Shown: piece by piece, positions 13,702 through 24,747 of the stretch
How positions within the stretch are numbered: the stretch's first letter is position 1
Layout: each line of letters starts with the position of its first letter
Assembly (NCBI GenBank): GCA_032209605.1
Contig: JASFXZ010000071.1
Coordinates: forward strand, 1-64,000
Length of the DNA stretch: 64,000 nucleotides
Reading direction: 5' to 3'
Source: Mactromeris polynyma
Taxonomy: Eukaryota; Mollusca; Bivalvia; Venerida; Mactridae
Notes under the pieces: generated by a model
The model's input: the letters and a program-made list of their open reading frames with translations, nothing else
Told to the model about the DNA's origin: nothing
Databases searched by the model: none
Translations under genes and position numbers: made by a program

Positions 13702-14340
13702 ATGCAAGTAAACGAGAACAAATATACGAAAAAGGTATACTGTATGTTAAAAGATGATATAGATAATTATCCAAACCAAAATAATTGGTGTTCATTATTG
13801 CGAGATATTTTATGCAGTTTAGGCTTCCATGATGTTTGGGCTTTTCAAACTGTAGGAGACACGACATTGTGTTTGAACTGTGTTAAGCGGAGATTAAAAT
13901 ACGAATTTATTCAAAAATGGAATGGTAGGTTACAAGAATCAAGAAGGGCAAATCTTCATAAACATATTACAATATTTCTATTTCAACCATATTCCATTAT
14001 TTTGAATGTTAGAAAATTCCGCATAAGTCTTACAACATTGAGAGTTTGCTCACATAGGTTTAGTATTGAATCGGATAGATGGACATAACCAAAGCCCATC
14101 CCACTAGTTGACAGACAGTTTAATTTATGTCATACATTAGAAGATGAGAACCATTTTATACTAGAGTGTAATTTATATAACGAGATACGAAAAACCTATC
14201 TATTACTTGAGACGTCCAAACATGTTCAAATTTATAGAGCTTATGAACGCTGAAAACAAAAAATGTGTCAACAAAATTAAGTACTTACATTTTTACCAAG
14301 CATTGACAGTGAGAAATAATTCAAATTATAATGCATGAAT
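13702..14340 (+). pseudogene. Decayed C-terminus of a LINE endonuclease/reverse transcriptase
   Basis: The open frame at 13702-14088 reads NWCSLLRDILCSLGFHDVW, then KYEFIQKWNGRLQ, then FRISLTTLRVCSHRF and IESDRW. This is the order I recognise from the C-terminal tail of mollusc non-LTR retrotransposon polyproteins, past the RT domain. A TAA at 14086-14088 breaks it. The same frame resumes with a Cys/His cluster (C-x9-H-x4-C: CHTLEDENHFILEC). A frameshift near 14207 then leads to RRPNMFKFIELMNAENKK and a final stop at about 14338. The copy is 5'-truncated, as LINE copies usually are. Family assignment is from memory of related sequences and the clade is not determined. Confidence 0.65.
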
Positions 14341-15339
14341 AATCTTTATTATATTTATTTACAGATGATTATTTTAATTAATCTGTTGTAGTACTGGTGC
14401 ACATATTGTGTACATGTAAGCTTTTTGTATTGGTTGATGGATAGATGTGTTATCAACATTTCTGTATACTAGGTCCTGAGTCACTTTCTTATCCTACATT
14501 TAGTTTCGGTAGGACAAATCCATAAGGAAATTTAGTTTGCCACTTCATGCCCAAGTTCTAATCGTATATATTGTCTACCTGTTTATAATGTAGTATTGAA
14601 GTCGCATGGGTCTATGACCTTCTCGAATTTGGAAAATAAATTTGTCAAACTTGTCATACGAGGGTCCTAAATCCATACCAAAGTATTAATATTGACTTAA
14701 TTTGGATAAAAATATTAAAATTGGTTGTAAACAGTTTATTTTTACAGGCAATTTAACTGAATACTTATTCGTCTCATTTTCTTTTTTATCACGGACAAAA
14801 AAAACTTCCGGTATTATGCATTTTATATATGGTTATAATCATTTACCGGTGACACGTTATATTACACAATGAAGATACGGAAACATATCTCATATTTTGT
14901 CATTATTTATATACTCGTATGACTATAGTACTTGAATGAGGAAAAATGCTCAGTCTTACGCATGATATAATTGATTTATAGCTATTACACCTAGCGTCCC
15001 TAAAATAGGTCTAGTTTAACTATCCATTTTCTTTTTTGTGAATAAGTAATAAATCCTCTACAGCAAAATCTTGTGTGATTTTTGGTCTTTAAAATGAACT
15101 TCAAATCTATAACATGTTGTTGCATTTGTTTCAGTCGTCTTGTTGCAAGTTTTGTCTACTTTAGTTTATTTTAATTTGCAAAGACTTTAATTAACTGAAT
15201 TACTTGCAAATTGTTTCCAAGACAAATATCTGGTTGTCCTGGTGTCGCAAGCAAGAATACAGTCGGACCTCGTTCATTGGAATTCATCAGTTCCGAACTT
15301 TTATTTCGAATAATGCATAGCTTCATGATTCTACTTTGC
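14341..15339. other. LINE 3' flank and non-coding DNA
   Basis: The first ~140 bp probably hold the 3' UTR of the LINE relic; its end is not defined. At 15259-15281 the word cagtcggacctcgttcattgg matches the terminal repeat of the MITE at 46332-46512, so a MITE end is present. I see nothing else. Confidence 0.5.
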
Positions 15340-15362
15340 AATATCTCTAGAGCAACATCATA

Positions 15363-15476
15363 TGGAGATGTAAATGTTGACTGTTGTTCAAATGTTGTTG
15401 CTTTGGAGAGGTCGAATGGGCAGTAATGTAGTACTATGGGAAAAGTGATAATGTTGTTTAAGAGAGGTTGACCTGC
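15363..15476 (+). mobile_element. MITE fragment, aacctctc/gagaggtt family
   Basis: Shares gttgactgttgtt, gttgttgct, a gggaaaa-agt-ataatgttgtt stretch and agaggttg in the same order as 51655-51826. It lacks clear ends, so it is a fragment. Confidence 0.5.
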
Positions 15477-16135
15477 ATTTTTTATAATCGTAGGTAAAAT
15501 AATGATTCATATGCATATATTAATACTTATTTGCATTTTGTAATAATGCTCTTTGTTGCAAATGACTTAAAACTGAATATTTTAAAACATCAAGGTGATC
15601 ATGATGATGATAATTTAGTGACGACACCAATGTAGATAATGACGGTACTGATATTAATGACAATAATTAATGGTACTCGGCTAATTACCGTTGTTAATTG
15701 TCTTTATTGTTGTAATTACATACATTAGTCAAAATATTTATTGTATATAAAGTTATGTATCTAATGATCGATTTGTGTATCATAATACAATTTATACCAC
15801 AAAATGTACATGTACCTGCTGACCACTGTGTTGTTAGGCAATATGTTATTTATTAGTACATACAATATGAGACAAATACTTCAGTCGTGTACTTCATAAT
15901 TATCAAAACAGTACTTAGATTGTCGCATACATTTTACGTCTGCATGGGTTGTGCGCTTATGACACTAAATAAAAATTGGGCGAATTAGTAAGAACCCAGG
16001 TTTAATGATGTATACAATCGGACCTCGTTGTGACGTTTTCTGGAAATGACTTCATTTATGGAAAAGGTTGGAAATCGATCAGCGGCGATCAGATATATGT
16101 GACTCATACATATAGTAAATTCAATATGTTTAATA

Positions 16136-16316
16136 TACAGTTAAGCCTCAATAATTAGACCACCCTTGGGACCCTTGAAATTGGTCTTATTATTGAATAG
16201 GTCTAAATATTGAGGTTGAATAAAGAGCAAAACAGTGAAAATGGACTTGAAAATCTAGTTCTTTATTTTGAGGTGGTTTTATTATTGAGGTGGTCTTCAA
16301 GTGAAGTTTTACTGTA
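16136..16316 (+). mobile_element. MITE, Tc1/mariner-like, aacctcaata family
   Basis: About 181 bp bounded by tacagttaagcctc and gaagttttactgta, imperfect terminal inverted repeats beginning with TACAGT as in Tc1/mariner/pogo elements. The body shares gaccacccttgggac, gcttgaaattggt-like and gaggttgaataaagagcaa with 52553-52732. No coding capacity. A tRNA-like 3' fragment (gatccgaaggttgttatttcgaa) follows at about 16345-16370. Confidence 0.75.
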
Positions 16317-16370
16317 CTAACATATAGGCGTAGTGACCGATGGTAGATCCGAAGGTTGTTATTTCGAACC

Positions 16371-17595
16371 CCCTCTTTTCAAGGTTCAACCGCGAATTTC
16401 ATGTCTCCTAAATTATTCGCGAGTACCAGTTAGTATCCCAGACATTTAATTACTAGCCTACACATATCTTAACTCTTACTGAATTCTTCTTCTTAATGTA
16501 CACTTTGTATTCCTTTTCTAACAATGAGATATTATAAATTTATGAAAAAGTAAAGCGTTACTTGTTATAGTATCACCCCTACTTAAATGGCCAGCCATTT
16601 CTGACTTATAAGACACTTACTTTTTGAGCACATTTACTTCTCGATTCCTATCCTTTAATACCAGGCACCAGACAGGTAGACACACGGTAACCATTATTTA
16701 GCTAGCTGGCGGCTCACCAAACGGCCATATCAAAGTGGACCCCTACCGTTGTTCGAACCTTCTACCTCAAGTCTAGTTGTTAGTTGAATAGTCGAATCTG
16801 CGAGAGTGACAGGTACTCGATGGTGTTTAGAAAAATAAATTCACTAATTGCTAATTATTATTTGCGATTGAAATCATAGTTTATACTTCAATATTAAGAG
16901 TATCGTTACTTCGAAATGTTTTTTACTATTAGAATAATCATTTATTTACGCACATTTATTTTATTAATTAGTTACAAGTTCACACATATGTTATTTATGT
17001 ACGATAACGTTCTCGAAAGTATATGATTAACCTGAATGCATATGATTAACACAGTCAGTATTAATGTTTATTGATGTAATATCAATCAATATTGACATAT
17101 CGTTGATTTTATGTGTTATATGAACTAATATTGCCCTGTGTTCTACGTATTATACAATGCGGGGAAATACATAAACTAGGACGGGGAGGGTAATCGGTTA
17201 ATATAATAGTCGTAAATTCCTTCAAACCAAATATCCATCGTCCGTAAACTAGTTCCGTATCGAACATTTTCTCATAGGCTTCGAAACATAAATGTTATTG
17301 ATCGATATTTATTAGAGTCATTGTCTTTTATTCATTTAGCATCCAAATGCTTCTTGTTCAAAACTGTGTTTAATTTCATTTTATTTATTATGTAGTGCTT
17401 TGCTGATCCTTCCCCTTTTGAGTTGACTTTGATACCCTCTCTGCATTTGCTTGTTCTCCTTCATCGTGCATTTAGTTTTATACAATACTCCCCCCCATAT
17501 TCTTGATATTATTTCTAAATTTTCCGATCTGTGTTGAGCAGCCCTGTTATATGTTTTACACTTTCTCCAACCAACATTCTCTCCCTTTATTTATA
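16371..17595. other. AT-rich non-coding DNA
   Basis: No supported gene. Includes a diffuse region near 16677-16790 with a B-box-like word (gttcgaacc on the plus strand) that may be SINE debris. Confidence 0.45.
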
Positions 17596-17995
17596 CAGTG
17601 CATCCTCTTCAGAGCAGTCCTCTCTCTTGACCAATAAGCTATTTGAAGCAACAACCTCTCATCAACAGCCGGATTTTACATTACGTAAAGGGTGTTACTC
17701 TGGGGAGGTGGTATTGCGCTATCATGTCTTTTCTTTAACGACTTCCTAGGATTATTCTAAATCGTAATGCATAAAAAATTTAAATATTTGTGTCAGACGA
17801 ACATATGCATTTCTAGCAAGTCCTATAAAGTGTTATCTGTTCAAAACCTCTGTCTCTCTTGAGCAAAAACCTCTCTTCAATAACAGTATAAAGTTGTCCT
17901 GTAGTAATAGTTTAATATCATTTTAACCTCTCTATAACAACCTCCTCTGCTCAACAAACAAACTGTACGTCTCCCAAGGTTGTTGGTCTTGAGAT
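17596..17995 (-). mobile_element. Two degraded MITE copies, aacctctc family, reverse orientation
   Basis: Starts tacagtgcatcctcttcag. Contains repeated aacctctc words at about 17660, 17866 and 17935, which are the reverse complement of the gagaggtt word found in the copies at 51655-51826 and 55520-55696. Two overlapping or adjacent copies fit best. No coding capacity. Confidence 0.45.
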
Positions 17996-18080
17996 ATTAC
18001 ACCGTAATGGATTCTAATAGCTGTATGATTCTTGTTCCTATTTGTGTTTTAAATGTTTGTTAAATTTCGATTCCCCATGT

Positions 18081-18380
18081 ACAATTCTTTCACTTGATAT
18101 AATGTTCGTGTTATTTTCTCCCTCTTTCGACCTACTGTTGCCAGCTGTCTTGCTGACGAATTCCATACATTAAATCCCCCATGATTGTCTTCATTAACTC
18201 TTCTTAGTTGTCCTTTATGGACGGCCAGGCCATTCCTTGCGCCCCTGTTCGCTTGCGTATTTACCCTTGCACCTTCTCAAATGCCGGATGTTTTATGGAT
18301 TGTTGTTTTCCCGGCGGTCTGTGTGGAGAGGCATTGTCTTATGTTTGTGGTGTTCCCTGAAGCAACTTATTATCTCTTAT
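18081..18380 (+). repeat. Dispersed repeat family R1, copy B
   Basis: Nearly full-length partner of 11461-11771, with the same word order from caattctttcacttg to agcaacttattatctc. It lies 117 bp left of the inverted-repeat transposon that starts at 18498. Confidence 0.7.
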
Positions 18381-18497
18381 TAATAATATATATCCTCGAA
18401 GTACCTCGTTGTAGTGCCAACGAAAGTGCATGCGTTCTATCGTGAACATATCCATTGTTTTCTTACTTTCGCATTATTTCCAGAACCCCCTAATGTA

Positions 18498-19852
18498 GCT
18501 GTCACACTACACCGTATAGCGTTAACGGACGCCCAACGTATATAAAATTGCGGCAGAAAGTTATCCGGTGACGAAATGCATCCCCCGCTGCTGCTCGGTG
18601 CTCTCGCGATCGGTGTATGGGGCGCATAAAACGGACAAAACGCACAATGACCGCACGATCAACGCACATATACAGGACGAACAACGTTCAATTAACGGAC
18701 ATCACCGTACTAGTAACGGACTTGTACCACGCAAAACGTTAGCGCAACGCATGAGAAACTGTCAAAACGTTCTTCGAACGTTTGATGAACGTATTTCTAC
18801 CGGCCACGTGACGGATAAAACGGGTATAAAGAGTCCGATATTTTTTTTGTTCCGGCACAAAAAAAAAAGCACACTGGCTAAATCACAAAAATAATAGGAA
18901 CTTCAACCATTTTTGATCTCATTGATCTTGGTGTGTAGCTATATTAGGATTCAAAATTGACATATATTTGGTATAAGCTTGTAGATAAATTATCAAGAAG
19001 ACAAATTTACCCTTTTAGACTCAAAACCAATTTAAAGACATGCGGGGTACATGTCGGGGTCAACAAAAATGCCTATAAGTACCAACGTGTACATGGTGAC
19101 CGAAGACCTTATAAACAAAAATAACGAACGAACAATGTTCCGGCACTAGAGTTTCCAATCGCTCAGACATCTCCCGTGCCTGGATCAGGGCTGCTTGATA
19201 CTGCAGACGGGCTCTAACGCGACACTCCATGCTATTTTGATCAATTAACACAAAAAGTTTCGGAAGGTCCTTACCCATGAAATGCAAGAAGACATATGAG
19301 AGTTATGATAAAATTGAATATACAGACGACCACATGTCAGGTGACCTGTAGTCAAAAGATCCAATGAAAGCAGAGAACCCCAATAGCCAGGTAAACAACG
19401 TTTTATATCATTTTTCATCATAGTTTTGTCCGGTGGACCATCGTTTCACGTCCGTTATTTATCAGTTCCTATGCGTTCCTCGTCAGTTATCGTCCGTTAA
19501 ACATACATAACATCCGTTGCATGTCCGGTAGTAGTCCGGCCGTGATCCAGGGCCACCGGACAAGAACGGATGCGAACCGGACAAGTACAGAATAAGGAAC
19601 GCACGAGTAACGAACAAAACGCATATAAACGCATTGCTACCGTACATATAACTGACAACTTTGTCCGGTGGTGTACGTTCCAAATTTTGAACATGTTCAA
19701 AACCTTCCACCGGATGGAACGAACATCGCCGGACGAGGAGCGTAGGCGCCGCATGAGAAACGGAAAAGAAACGCATGCGAACGGACGCGAACGGATTGAA
19801 AATTTTGTTATACGTTGGACGTCCGTTAATGCTATACGGTGTAGTGTGACTG
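18498..19852. mobile_element. Non-autonomous DNA transposon, ~53-bp TIRs, probably PIF/Harbinger
   Basis: The left end (gtcacactacaccgtatagc at 18501) is matched by the reverse complement of the right end (gctatacggtgtagtgtgac at 19831-19850). The arms run about 53 bp with roughly four mismatches. The first 12 bases, gcNgtcacacta, also start the Harbinger relic at 48516, which is my reason for the superfamily. The interior is much richer in CpG than its flanks and is packed with short words such as aacggac, aacgcac, gtccggt and their complements, on both sides of an AT-rich centre. A minus-strand frame at 19060-19287 contains QYQAALIQAREMSERLETL, which looks like a remnant of a coding region. 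No 3-bp target duplication was identified. Confidence 0.7.
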
Positions 19853-21600
19853 ACCCATAACTTGTGTTTCGTCTTTTTGAGAAAACAACTTTAAAGTTTT
19901 ACCCTCTTGAGATAATTGTTGCATATCGGGTTATGGAATTGCATTTTAAGTTATATGCATTCCAGAACAATATAGGTAGTACAATTAGAAAGAGTTTGGA
20001 AAGATGGTTTCAACGATACCAAATACTCAAAATCACCGATAATACAGTTTTAGGGTTCTAGAAGTAAGGCGACGATATAATTATACCCTCATTGTTGACT
20101 TTCGACTTTATTGTATTAAGGTCAACACACTCTAACAGAATACCATAGTTGGTGTTACCAAGTAACTTCATCAATTAAGCGTCCATTAAACGTGTATTAT
20201 AAGTACAAAAAAAAGATATTTACATTAGTAAAACATTTAGATGTACCTTTGAGTCTCAATTCAAAGTCTGTCCATTTATACACGACTTGAGAATAAAAAA
20301 TGACCTGAAAATGTCAAAATATTGGGTCAAGACACTCCAATCTTGTAGTTTACAAATTAAATCTGTATCTTGTTACGTTCTCGAAGCAGAAATGGAGACT
20401 TTGACCCTCTCAACTAAATGGACAAATCATGTAAAATTCCCTTTCACGGTAATTGATCATAACATGATTTATATCGTATATATTCCTAGAAATGACGAAG
20501 CTTATATATGATTTATGTCAAGTATATGAGTATTCTATGTCAAAAGACCACTAAACAAACATCGTGGATACATCGGTATAATATGTATTATAGTATGTCA
20601 TAGCTTTTATTGCATCTGAAAAACAGTTGTTAATTAAATTAGGACCAATCTGATTGGTTCTTAATTGATTTTATAAGATTATTTTTTAGGTATGCGCAAT
20701 AGTGCACGATATTATTCAGTTTCTTACACATGTTTTTGTTTTATTATTATTTTTAGTAACAATTAACAACTGTTTTTTTTCAGTTTTGTTTGCTTATATG
20801 TAAATATTTATTACACACTTTTTTGTAATGTCTAATATCTTAACGTATCATGTGATATTTTGATGTTTTATTGTAATGTCTAGTCTCTTATAACTCGTAT
20901 TAAGGGTGGCTACATACTAATAGTTTGCTCTGTTTTTTATGTGTCAGTATATGTACATGTATATAGATAAGACGAAAATAAAGATTAAAATAATATATAT
21001 ATCCGAGAAATGACGAAGCTTATATATAAAGTATGTCAAATAAACTCAACTGCTTTTCTAATTGGTCACTTTTTATATTATCATACTTTTCAAAATAAAT
21101 ACAGAGAAATAAAAATTGACTAACATTGTTTTACTTCATTCTTGGCCATGCCATAATCCTTTGAAATCCAAAATTCACACATGATTGTACAAAAAAGTCG
21201 ACATGTAAAGATTTCTATCAAAATGATAAAATGCAGAAATGTGGGATGACCAATTAGAAATATGTTTGAGGTTTGAGTGTATATGAGTATTCTATGTCAT
21301 AAGACCACAGAACAAACATTGTGGATACATAGGAAAACCCGCAAACATTCCTACATGCACTTGTATTTTCCAGGAAAGATTTGTCATATCTACGTCTAGG
21401 AATCTAAATTACCAAAGGCCAAGTGCACATTATGTATTAAAAAGGGTGCAGTTACATAGATTCATATTTTATATTAGACCAAGTATGTTTACATTAATTC
21501 AATTACTTTCTTCAAAAGATGTGGTTGTTCTTAATATAGTAGCGTGTTTCATACACTGTGCAATAACATTTAGGAAAAAATTACTTCAATAGAGCACTGC
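19853..21600. other. AT-rich non-coding DNA with small duplications
   Basis: The word gaaatgacgaagcttatatat occurs at about 20490 and again at 21005. A second word, tatgagtattctatgtca followed by aagaccac and gaacaaacat-like sequence, occurs at about 20525 and 21282. So a stretch was duplicated or split by an insertion. The end of a LINE 3' UTR is likely at about 20820-20995 (aataaagattaaaataat tail). No gene seen. Confidence 0.5.
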
Positions 21601-22482
21601 AATTAATATTATTTTATGACATCGAAACCGAACAATGCATTTAACGCCAAATGCATTGCATGAATAATGCCAGACTACATAATAAAATCACAGGAAATAA
21701 CAAACACCATAGATATCTTTAACTACTTATAATTAGCATATAGAAACATCGTCATCATAGATATAATTGTGGAAAACACTGATCACAATGCTTAATGCAT
21801 CTTCAAGGTGGTACCATTGAAGAAGATGGAAGAATTCCAAGCGGCAGATCCCAGACAACCTTAAAGCCCCTTACGCATTTACTAAATATTGCGTCCATGT
21901 GGACAATATAATTCCAGACTATCGCGGCCGTTGGGCCTTTAAATATATAACGCGGCCATTCGGCCATTGATTAGGTTAACGCGGCCATTTGGCCTTTAAT
22001 CATATAACGCGGCCATTTTGCCTTTCACCATATAAGGCGGCCATTTGGCCTTTAATCATATAACGCGGCCATTTGGCCTTTAATCATATAACGCGGCCAT
22101 TTGGCCTTTAAATACAAAACGCGGCCATTTAGCCTTTAGTTACCACAAGTTACATTTAAGAGCGGGGCGCCTACTACTAGAATCACCATCTCAAAGCACG
22201 CCAGAAATGTATAGCAAAATGTGAGGTGCGCGGGAAACCTAGCCTATAATGGCTCTAAGGGCTTCACCCGATGCCCTACATGTGAATAATTTGAATTTGA
22301 GAAATGGTGATTGTATCACACTCGACAAAAAACCCCCGAGCTAGGTGTGTGACCTTAGACAAGGGAGGTAAATGTGAGTGGACATGCAAATTGACAGTCC
22401 AGCTAGGTGTTACCTTAGGTTAGACATTAGTGTATTTATAGTTAAAATTAGGTCTGGGATACTGCCGCCTAGAATTTTCCGC
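21601..22482. repeat. 882-bp direct repeat X2 at the 3' side of the retrotransposon
   Basis: Identical to 23108-23989 except for one base in the first ten (aattaa versus aattag); offset 1507 bp. Each copy contains eight units of about 28 bp built on gcggccatttggcc, here at 21923-22136. The word gcggcag-atcccagac at 21839 and its inverted partner gtctgggatactgccgc at 22453 flank the units. Near identity means a recent duplication or gene conversion. In Ngaro-type elements direct repeats sit 3' of the last gene (B1 and B2 of the split-direct-repeat layout), which this pair resembles. Confidence 0.9.
21923..22136 (+). repeat. Eight ~28-bp GGCC-NNNN-GGCC units (in X2)
   Basis: Units of the type gcggccatttggccttta, with variants cggccgttgggcc, cggccattcggcc, cggccattttgcc and cggccatttagcc. 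Each unit can pair GGCC with GGCC across four or five bases, giving a row of small stem-loops on either strand. The same block is at 23430-23643. Confidence 0.85.
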
Positions 22483-23107
22483 ATTGCGACAATAAATTGT
22501 CAATATAATTATAGCTATCGCTAGAACACGTAAAGTCTAAATAATCCATTAACAGCGGTCCCTTCTTCACACTAAAAATGTTAATGTAATTGTCACCAGA
22601 TCACAGAAAGTCTAAAAATTTGATTCACGAGGGCCAATTCTTGACAGCTGCTACGTCTTGTACCAGAGATTGGTGATGCTTCCAGGGTATGAGGTATTAC
22701 ACGTAGTAGATTGTATTACCGATCTGTTAGCTGCATATGTCAGTATCATTCGCAACCAAACAACATCTACACAGATGAACTGAAAATACATAATAACAGC
22801 CTGGAAGTATCTTTGCACTTGAACTATGTCATCACTAACATGTTAGATTCTAACAATATTGTTATAAAATAAACTCCCAAATTAGTTTTAAGGGAGGTGG
22901 GTGGGTAAAATTTATTATGTCGACTGCTAGATATTGCAGCGGAAACGGAAAGGCTGAAAGTCACGTGACGGCCTTGACCTACGAAATATCAACTTCCGTT
23001 TTTTCCCACATCGTACCCTTATATTTTCGACCCGTGTACGCATCGTACTCAAATATTTTCGCCCCCGGTTTCGAAGCAAAAATAAAAGCAATTATGTTAA
23101 AGGACAT
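22483..23107. other. Segment between the two 882-bp repeats
   Basis: No coding region supported; the open frame at 22917-23126 is not recognised. It contains the 19-bp word aaaatttattatgtcgact at 22907-22925, repeated exactly at 28292-28310 beyond the 5' end of the retrotransposon. In a split-direct-repeat element this would be the place of A2, but the 5' side shows no matching A1 beyond those 19 bp. Confidence 0.6.
22907..22925 (+). repeat. 19-bp flanking direct repeat, left copy
   Basis: aaaatttattatgtcgact, exact match to 28292-28310. Bases outside differ on both sides. Together the two copies bracket the whole coding part of the tyrosine-recombinase element. It could be a target duplication, a pair of recombination half-sites, or a terminal repeat. 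Confidence 0.75.
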
Positions 23108-23989
23108 AATTAGTATTATTTTATGACATCGAAACCGAACAATGCATTTAACGCCAAATGCATTGCATGAATAATGCCAGACTACATAATAAAATCACAG
23201 GAAATAACAAACACCATAGATATCTTTAACTACTTATAATTAGCATATAGAAACATCGTCATCATAGATATAATTGTGGAAAACACTGATCACAATGCTT
23301 AATGCATCTTCAAGGTGGTACCATTGAAGAAGATGGAAGAATTCCAAGCGGCAGATCCCAGACAACCTTAAAGCCCCTTACGCATTTACTAAATATTGCG
23401 TCCATGTGGACAATATAATTCCAGACTATCGCGGCCGTTGGGCCTTTAAATATATAACGCGGCCATTCGGCCATTGATTAGGTTAACGCGGCCATTTGGC
23501 CTTTAATCATATAACGCGGCCATTTTGCCTTTCACCATATAAGGCGGCCATTTGGCCTTTAATCATATAACGCGGCCATTTGGCCTTTAATCATATAACG
23601 CGGCCATTTGGCCTTTAAATACAAAACGCGGCCATTTAGCCTTTAGTTACCACAAGTTACATTTAAGAGCGGGGCGCCTACTACTAGAATCACCATCTCA
23701 AAGCACGCCAGAAATGTATAGCAAAATGTGAGGTGCGCGGGAAACCTAGCCTATAATGGCTCTAAGGGCTTCACCCGATGCCCTACATGTGAATAATTTG
23801 AATTTGAGAAATGGTGATTGTATCACACTCGACAAAAAACCCCCGAGCTAGGTGTGTGACCTTAGACAAGGGAGGTAAATGTGAGTGGACATGCAAATTG
23901 ACAGTCCAGCTAGGTGTTACCTTAGGTTAGACATTAGTGTATTTATAGTTAAAATTAGGTCTGGGATACTGCCGCCTAGAATTTTCCGC
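23108..23989. repeat. 882-bp direct repeat X1, next to the hydrolase stop codon
   Basis: Copy of 21601-22482. On the element's coding (minus) strand it begins 53 nt after the hydrolase stop at 24043, so it forms the 3' UTR of the element. It carries the same eight GGCC units at 23430-23643. Confidence 0.9.
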
Positions 23990-24042
23990 CACAGCAAAGG
24001 CCTTGACTACTGTTACGGCCTTTGTCCACCAAAATTCTAGAC

Positions 24043-24638
24043 TCAGTTCTCGGCATATTTGACAAGTTCAGGATTACGAATAAAAGAGGACACAGCTTCC
24101 TGAATAGATAAGAGAAGCATGTCCTCCCCAACTGCAGACAAATGGGTACCGTCATTTGCATAAAAACCCGGGGTTGACCCATCTATATTTGACACAATAA
24201 AATGACCTCTCCCAGTCTCACAGACAGCCTGACGCCCAGCCCGGTTGACCCTCTTGCGCTTCAGGTCAATGTTTTTTGTAGCATTGGGGCCTTGGCCACC
24301 CCGCCAGCTAAGACGTGGGAGAATGTCCAACCAGATTAAATGGGCGTGGGTAAAGACGCCAGCTATATAGGCAATATCACTTTTGATGCTGCATCTCAAA
24401 TGGGCTAAGTCAGTATATGCGAGGTCATTACCCCCTAAATTGATGAGCAGGAACTCTGGTGGCCTGTGGAACATTTGCTGCAACTGAACAAGGCTAAGCA
24501 GTTCACCCCACCTCATGCCGCCTTTCCCCATCCATGTAACATTGAATCCCTCTAGGCCTAGGTGGTCTCGACCGGTAGCAGAAGCACGCTCCCCCGCCCG
24601 TCTTATTATTGAGTCCCCCAGACACCAAATACTTCTTC
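24043..24638 (-). CDS. SGNH hydrolase domain of the DIRS/Ngaro element (second exon)
   Basis: Encodes about 197 residues of an SGNH/GDSL-type hydrolase. The ATG at 24531 gives only 162 residues and would lose the nucleophile block. Reading upstream in the same frame adds SIWCLGDSIIRR, with the GDS serine codon at 24612-24610. The remaining blocks are present: LINLGGND (block III, Gly and Asn) and NDGTHLS (block V, Asp and His). All catalytic residues are therefore intact. The frame opens directly after a good 3' splice site (ttttgtag, AG at 24640-24639). Joining it to the donor GTAACG at 24747 in the recombinase gene keeps the frame. Hydrolase-like ORFs have been described in some Ngaro elements; the substrate is unknown, and lipid or acetyl-ester cleavage is only family expectation. 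Confidence 0.8.
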
Positions 24639-24747
24639 CTACAAAATATCACAACTAGTTACAAATATTTCCAGGGGTTGAGAACCAAACAAAATCTGTT
24701 GGTGAGACTTTAAACCCAATTAAACAAACCGTTAACCTATGCGTTAC
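24639..24747 (-). other. Predicted 109-nt intron between recombinase and hydrolase
   Basis: Donor CAGG|GTAACG (24747), acceptor TTTTGTAG|GAAG (24639). Splicing removes the recombinase stop TAG and joins ...YIRQ-G to RSIWCLGDS in frame, using one base of the donor exon and two of the acceptor exon for the Gly codon. Unspliced RNA gives a recombinase ending RQGNA. RNA evidence was not available. Confidence 0.6.

Noticed and set aside
19483..19860. Overlapping open frames on both strands within the 18.5-kb element
   Set aside because: They are produced by the CpG-rich repeated words, which lack stop codons in several frames.
21601..23989. Pair of 882-bp repeats as LTRs of a small LTR retrotransposon
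   Set aside because: The 625 bp between them has no primer-binding site, polypurine tract or coding region, and the repeats do not begin TG and end CA.
24043..24531. Hydrolase as an independent 162-residue gene from the ATG at 24531
   Set aside because: That start excludes the GDS nucleophile block, which is intact just upstream in the same frame and behind a good splice acceptor.
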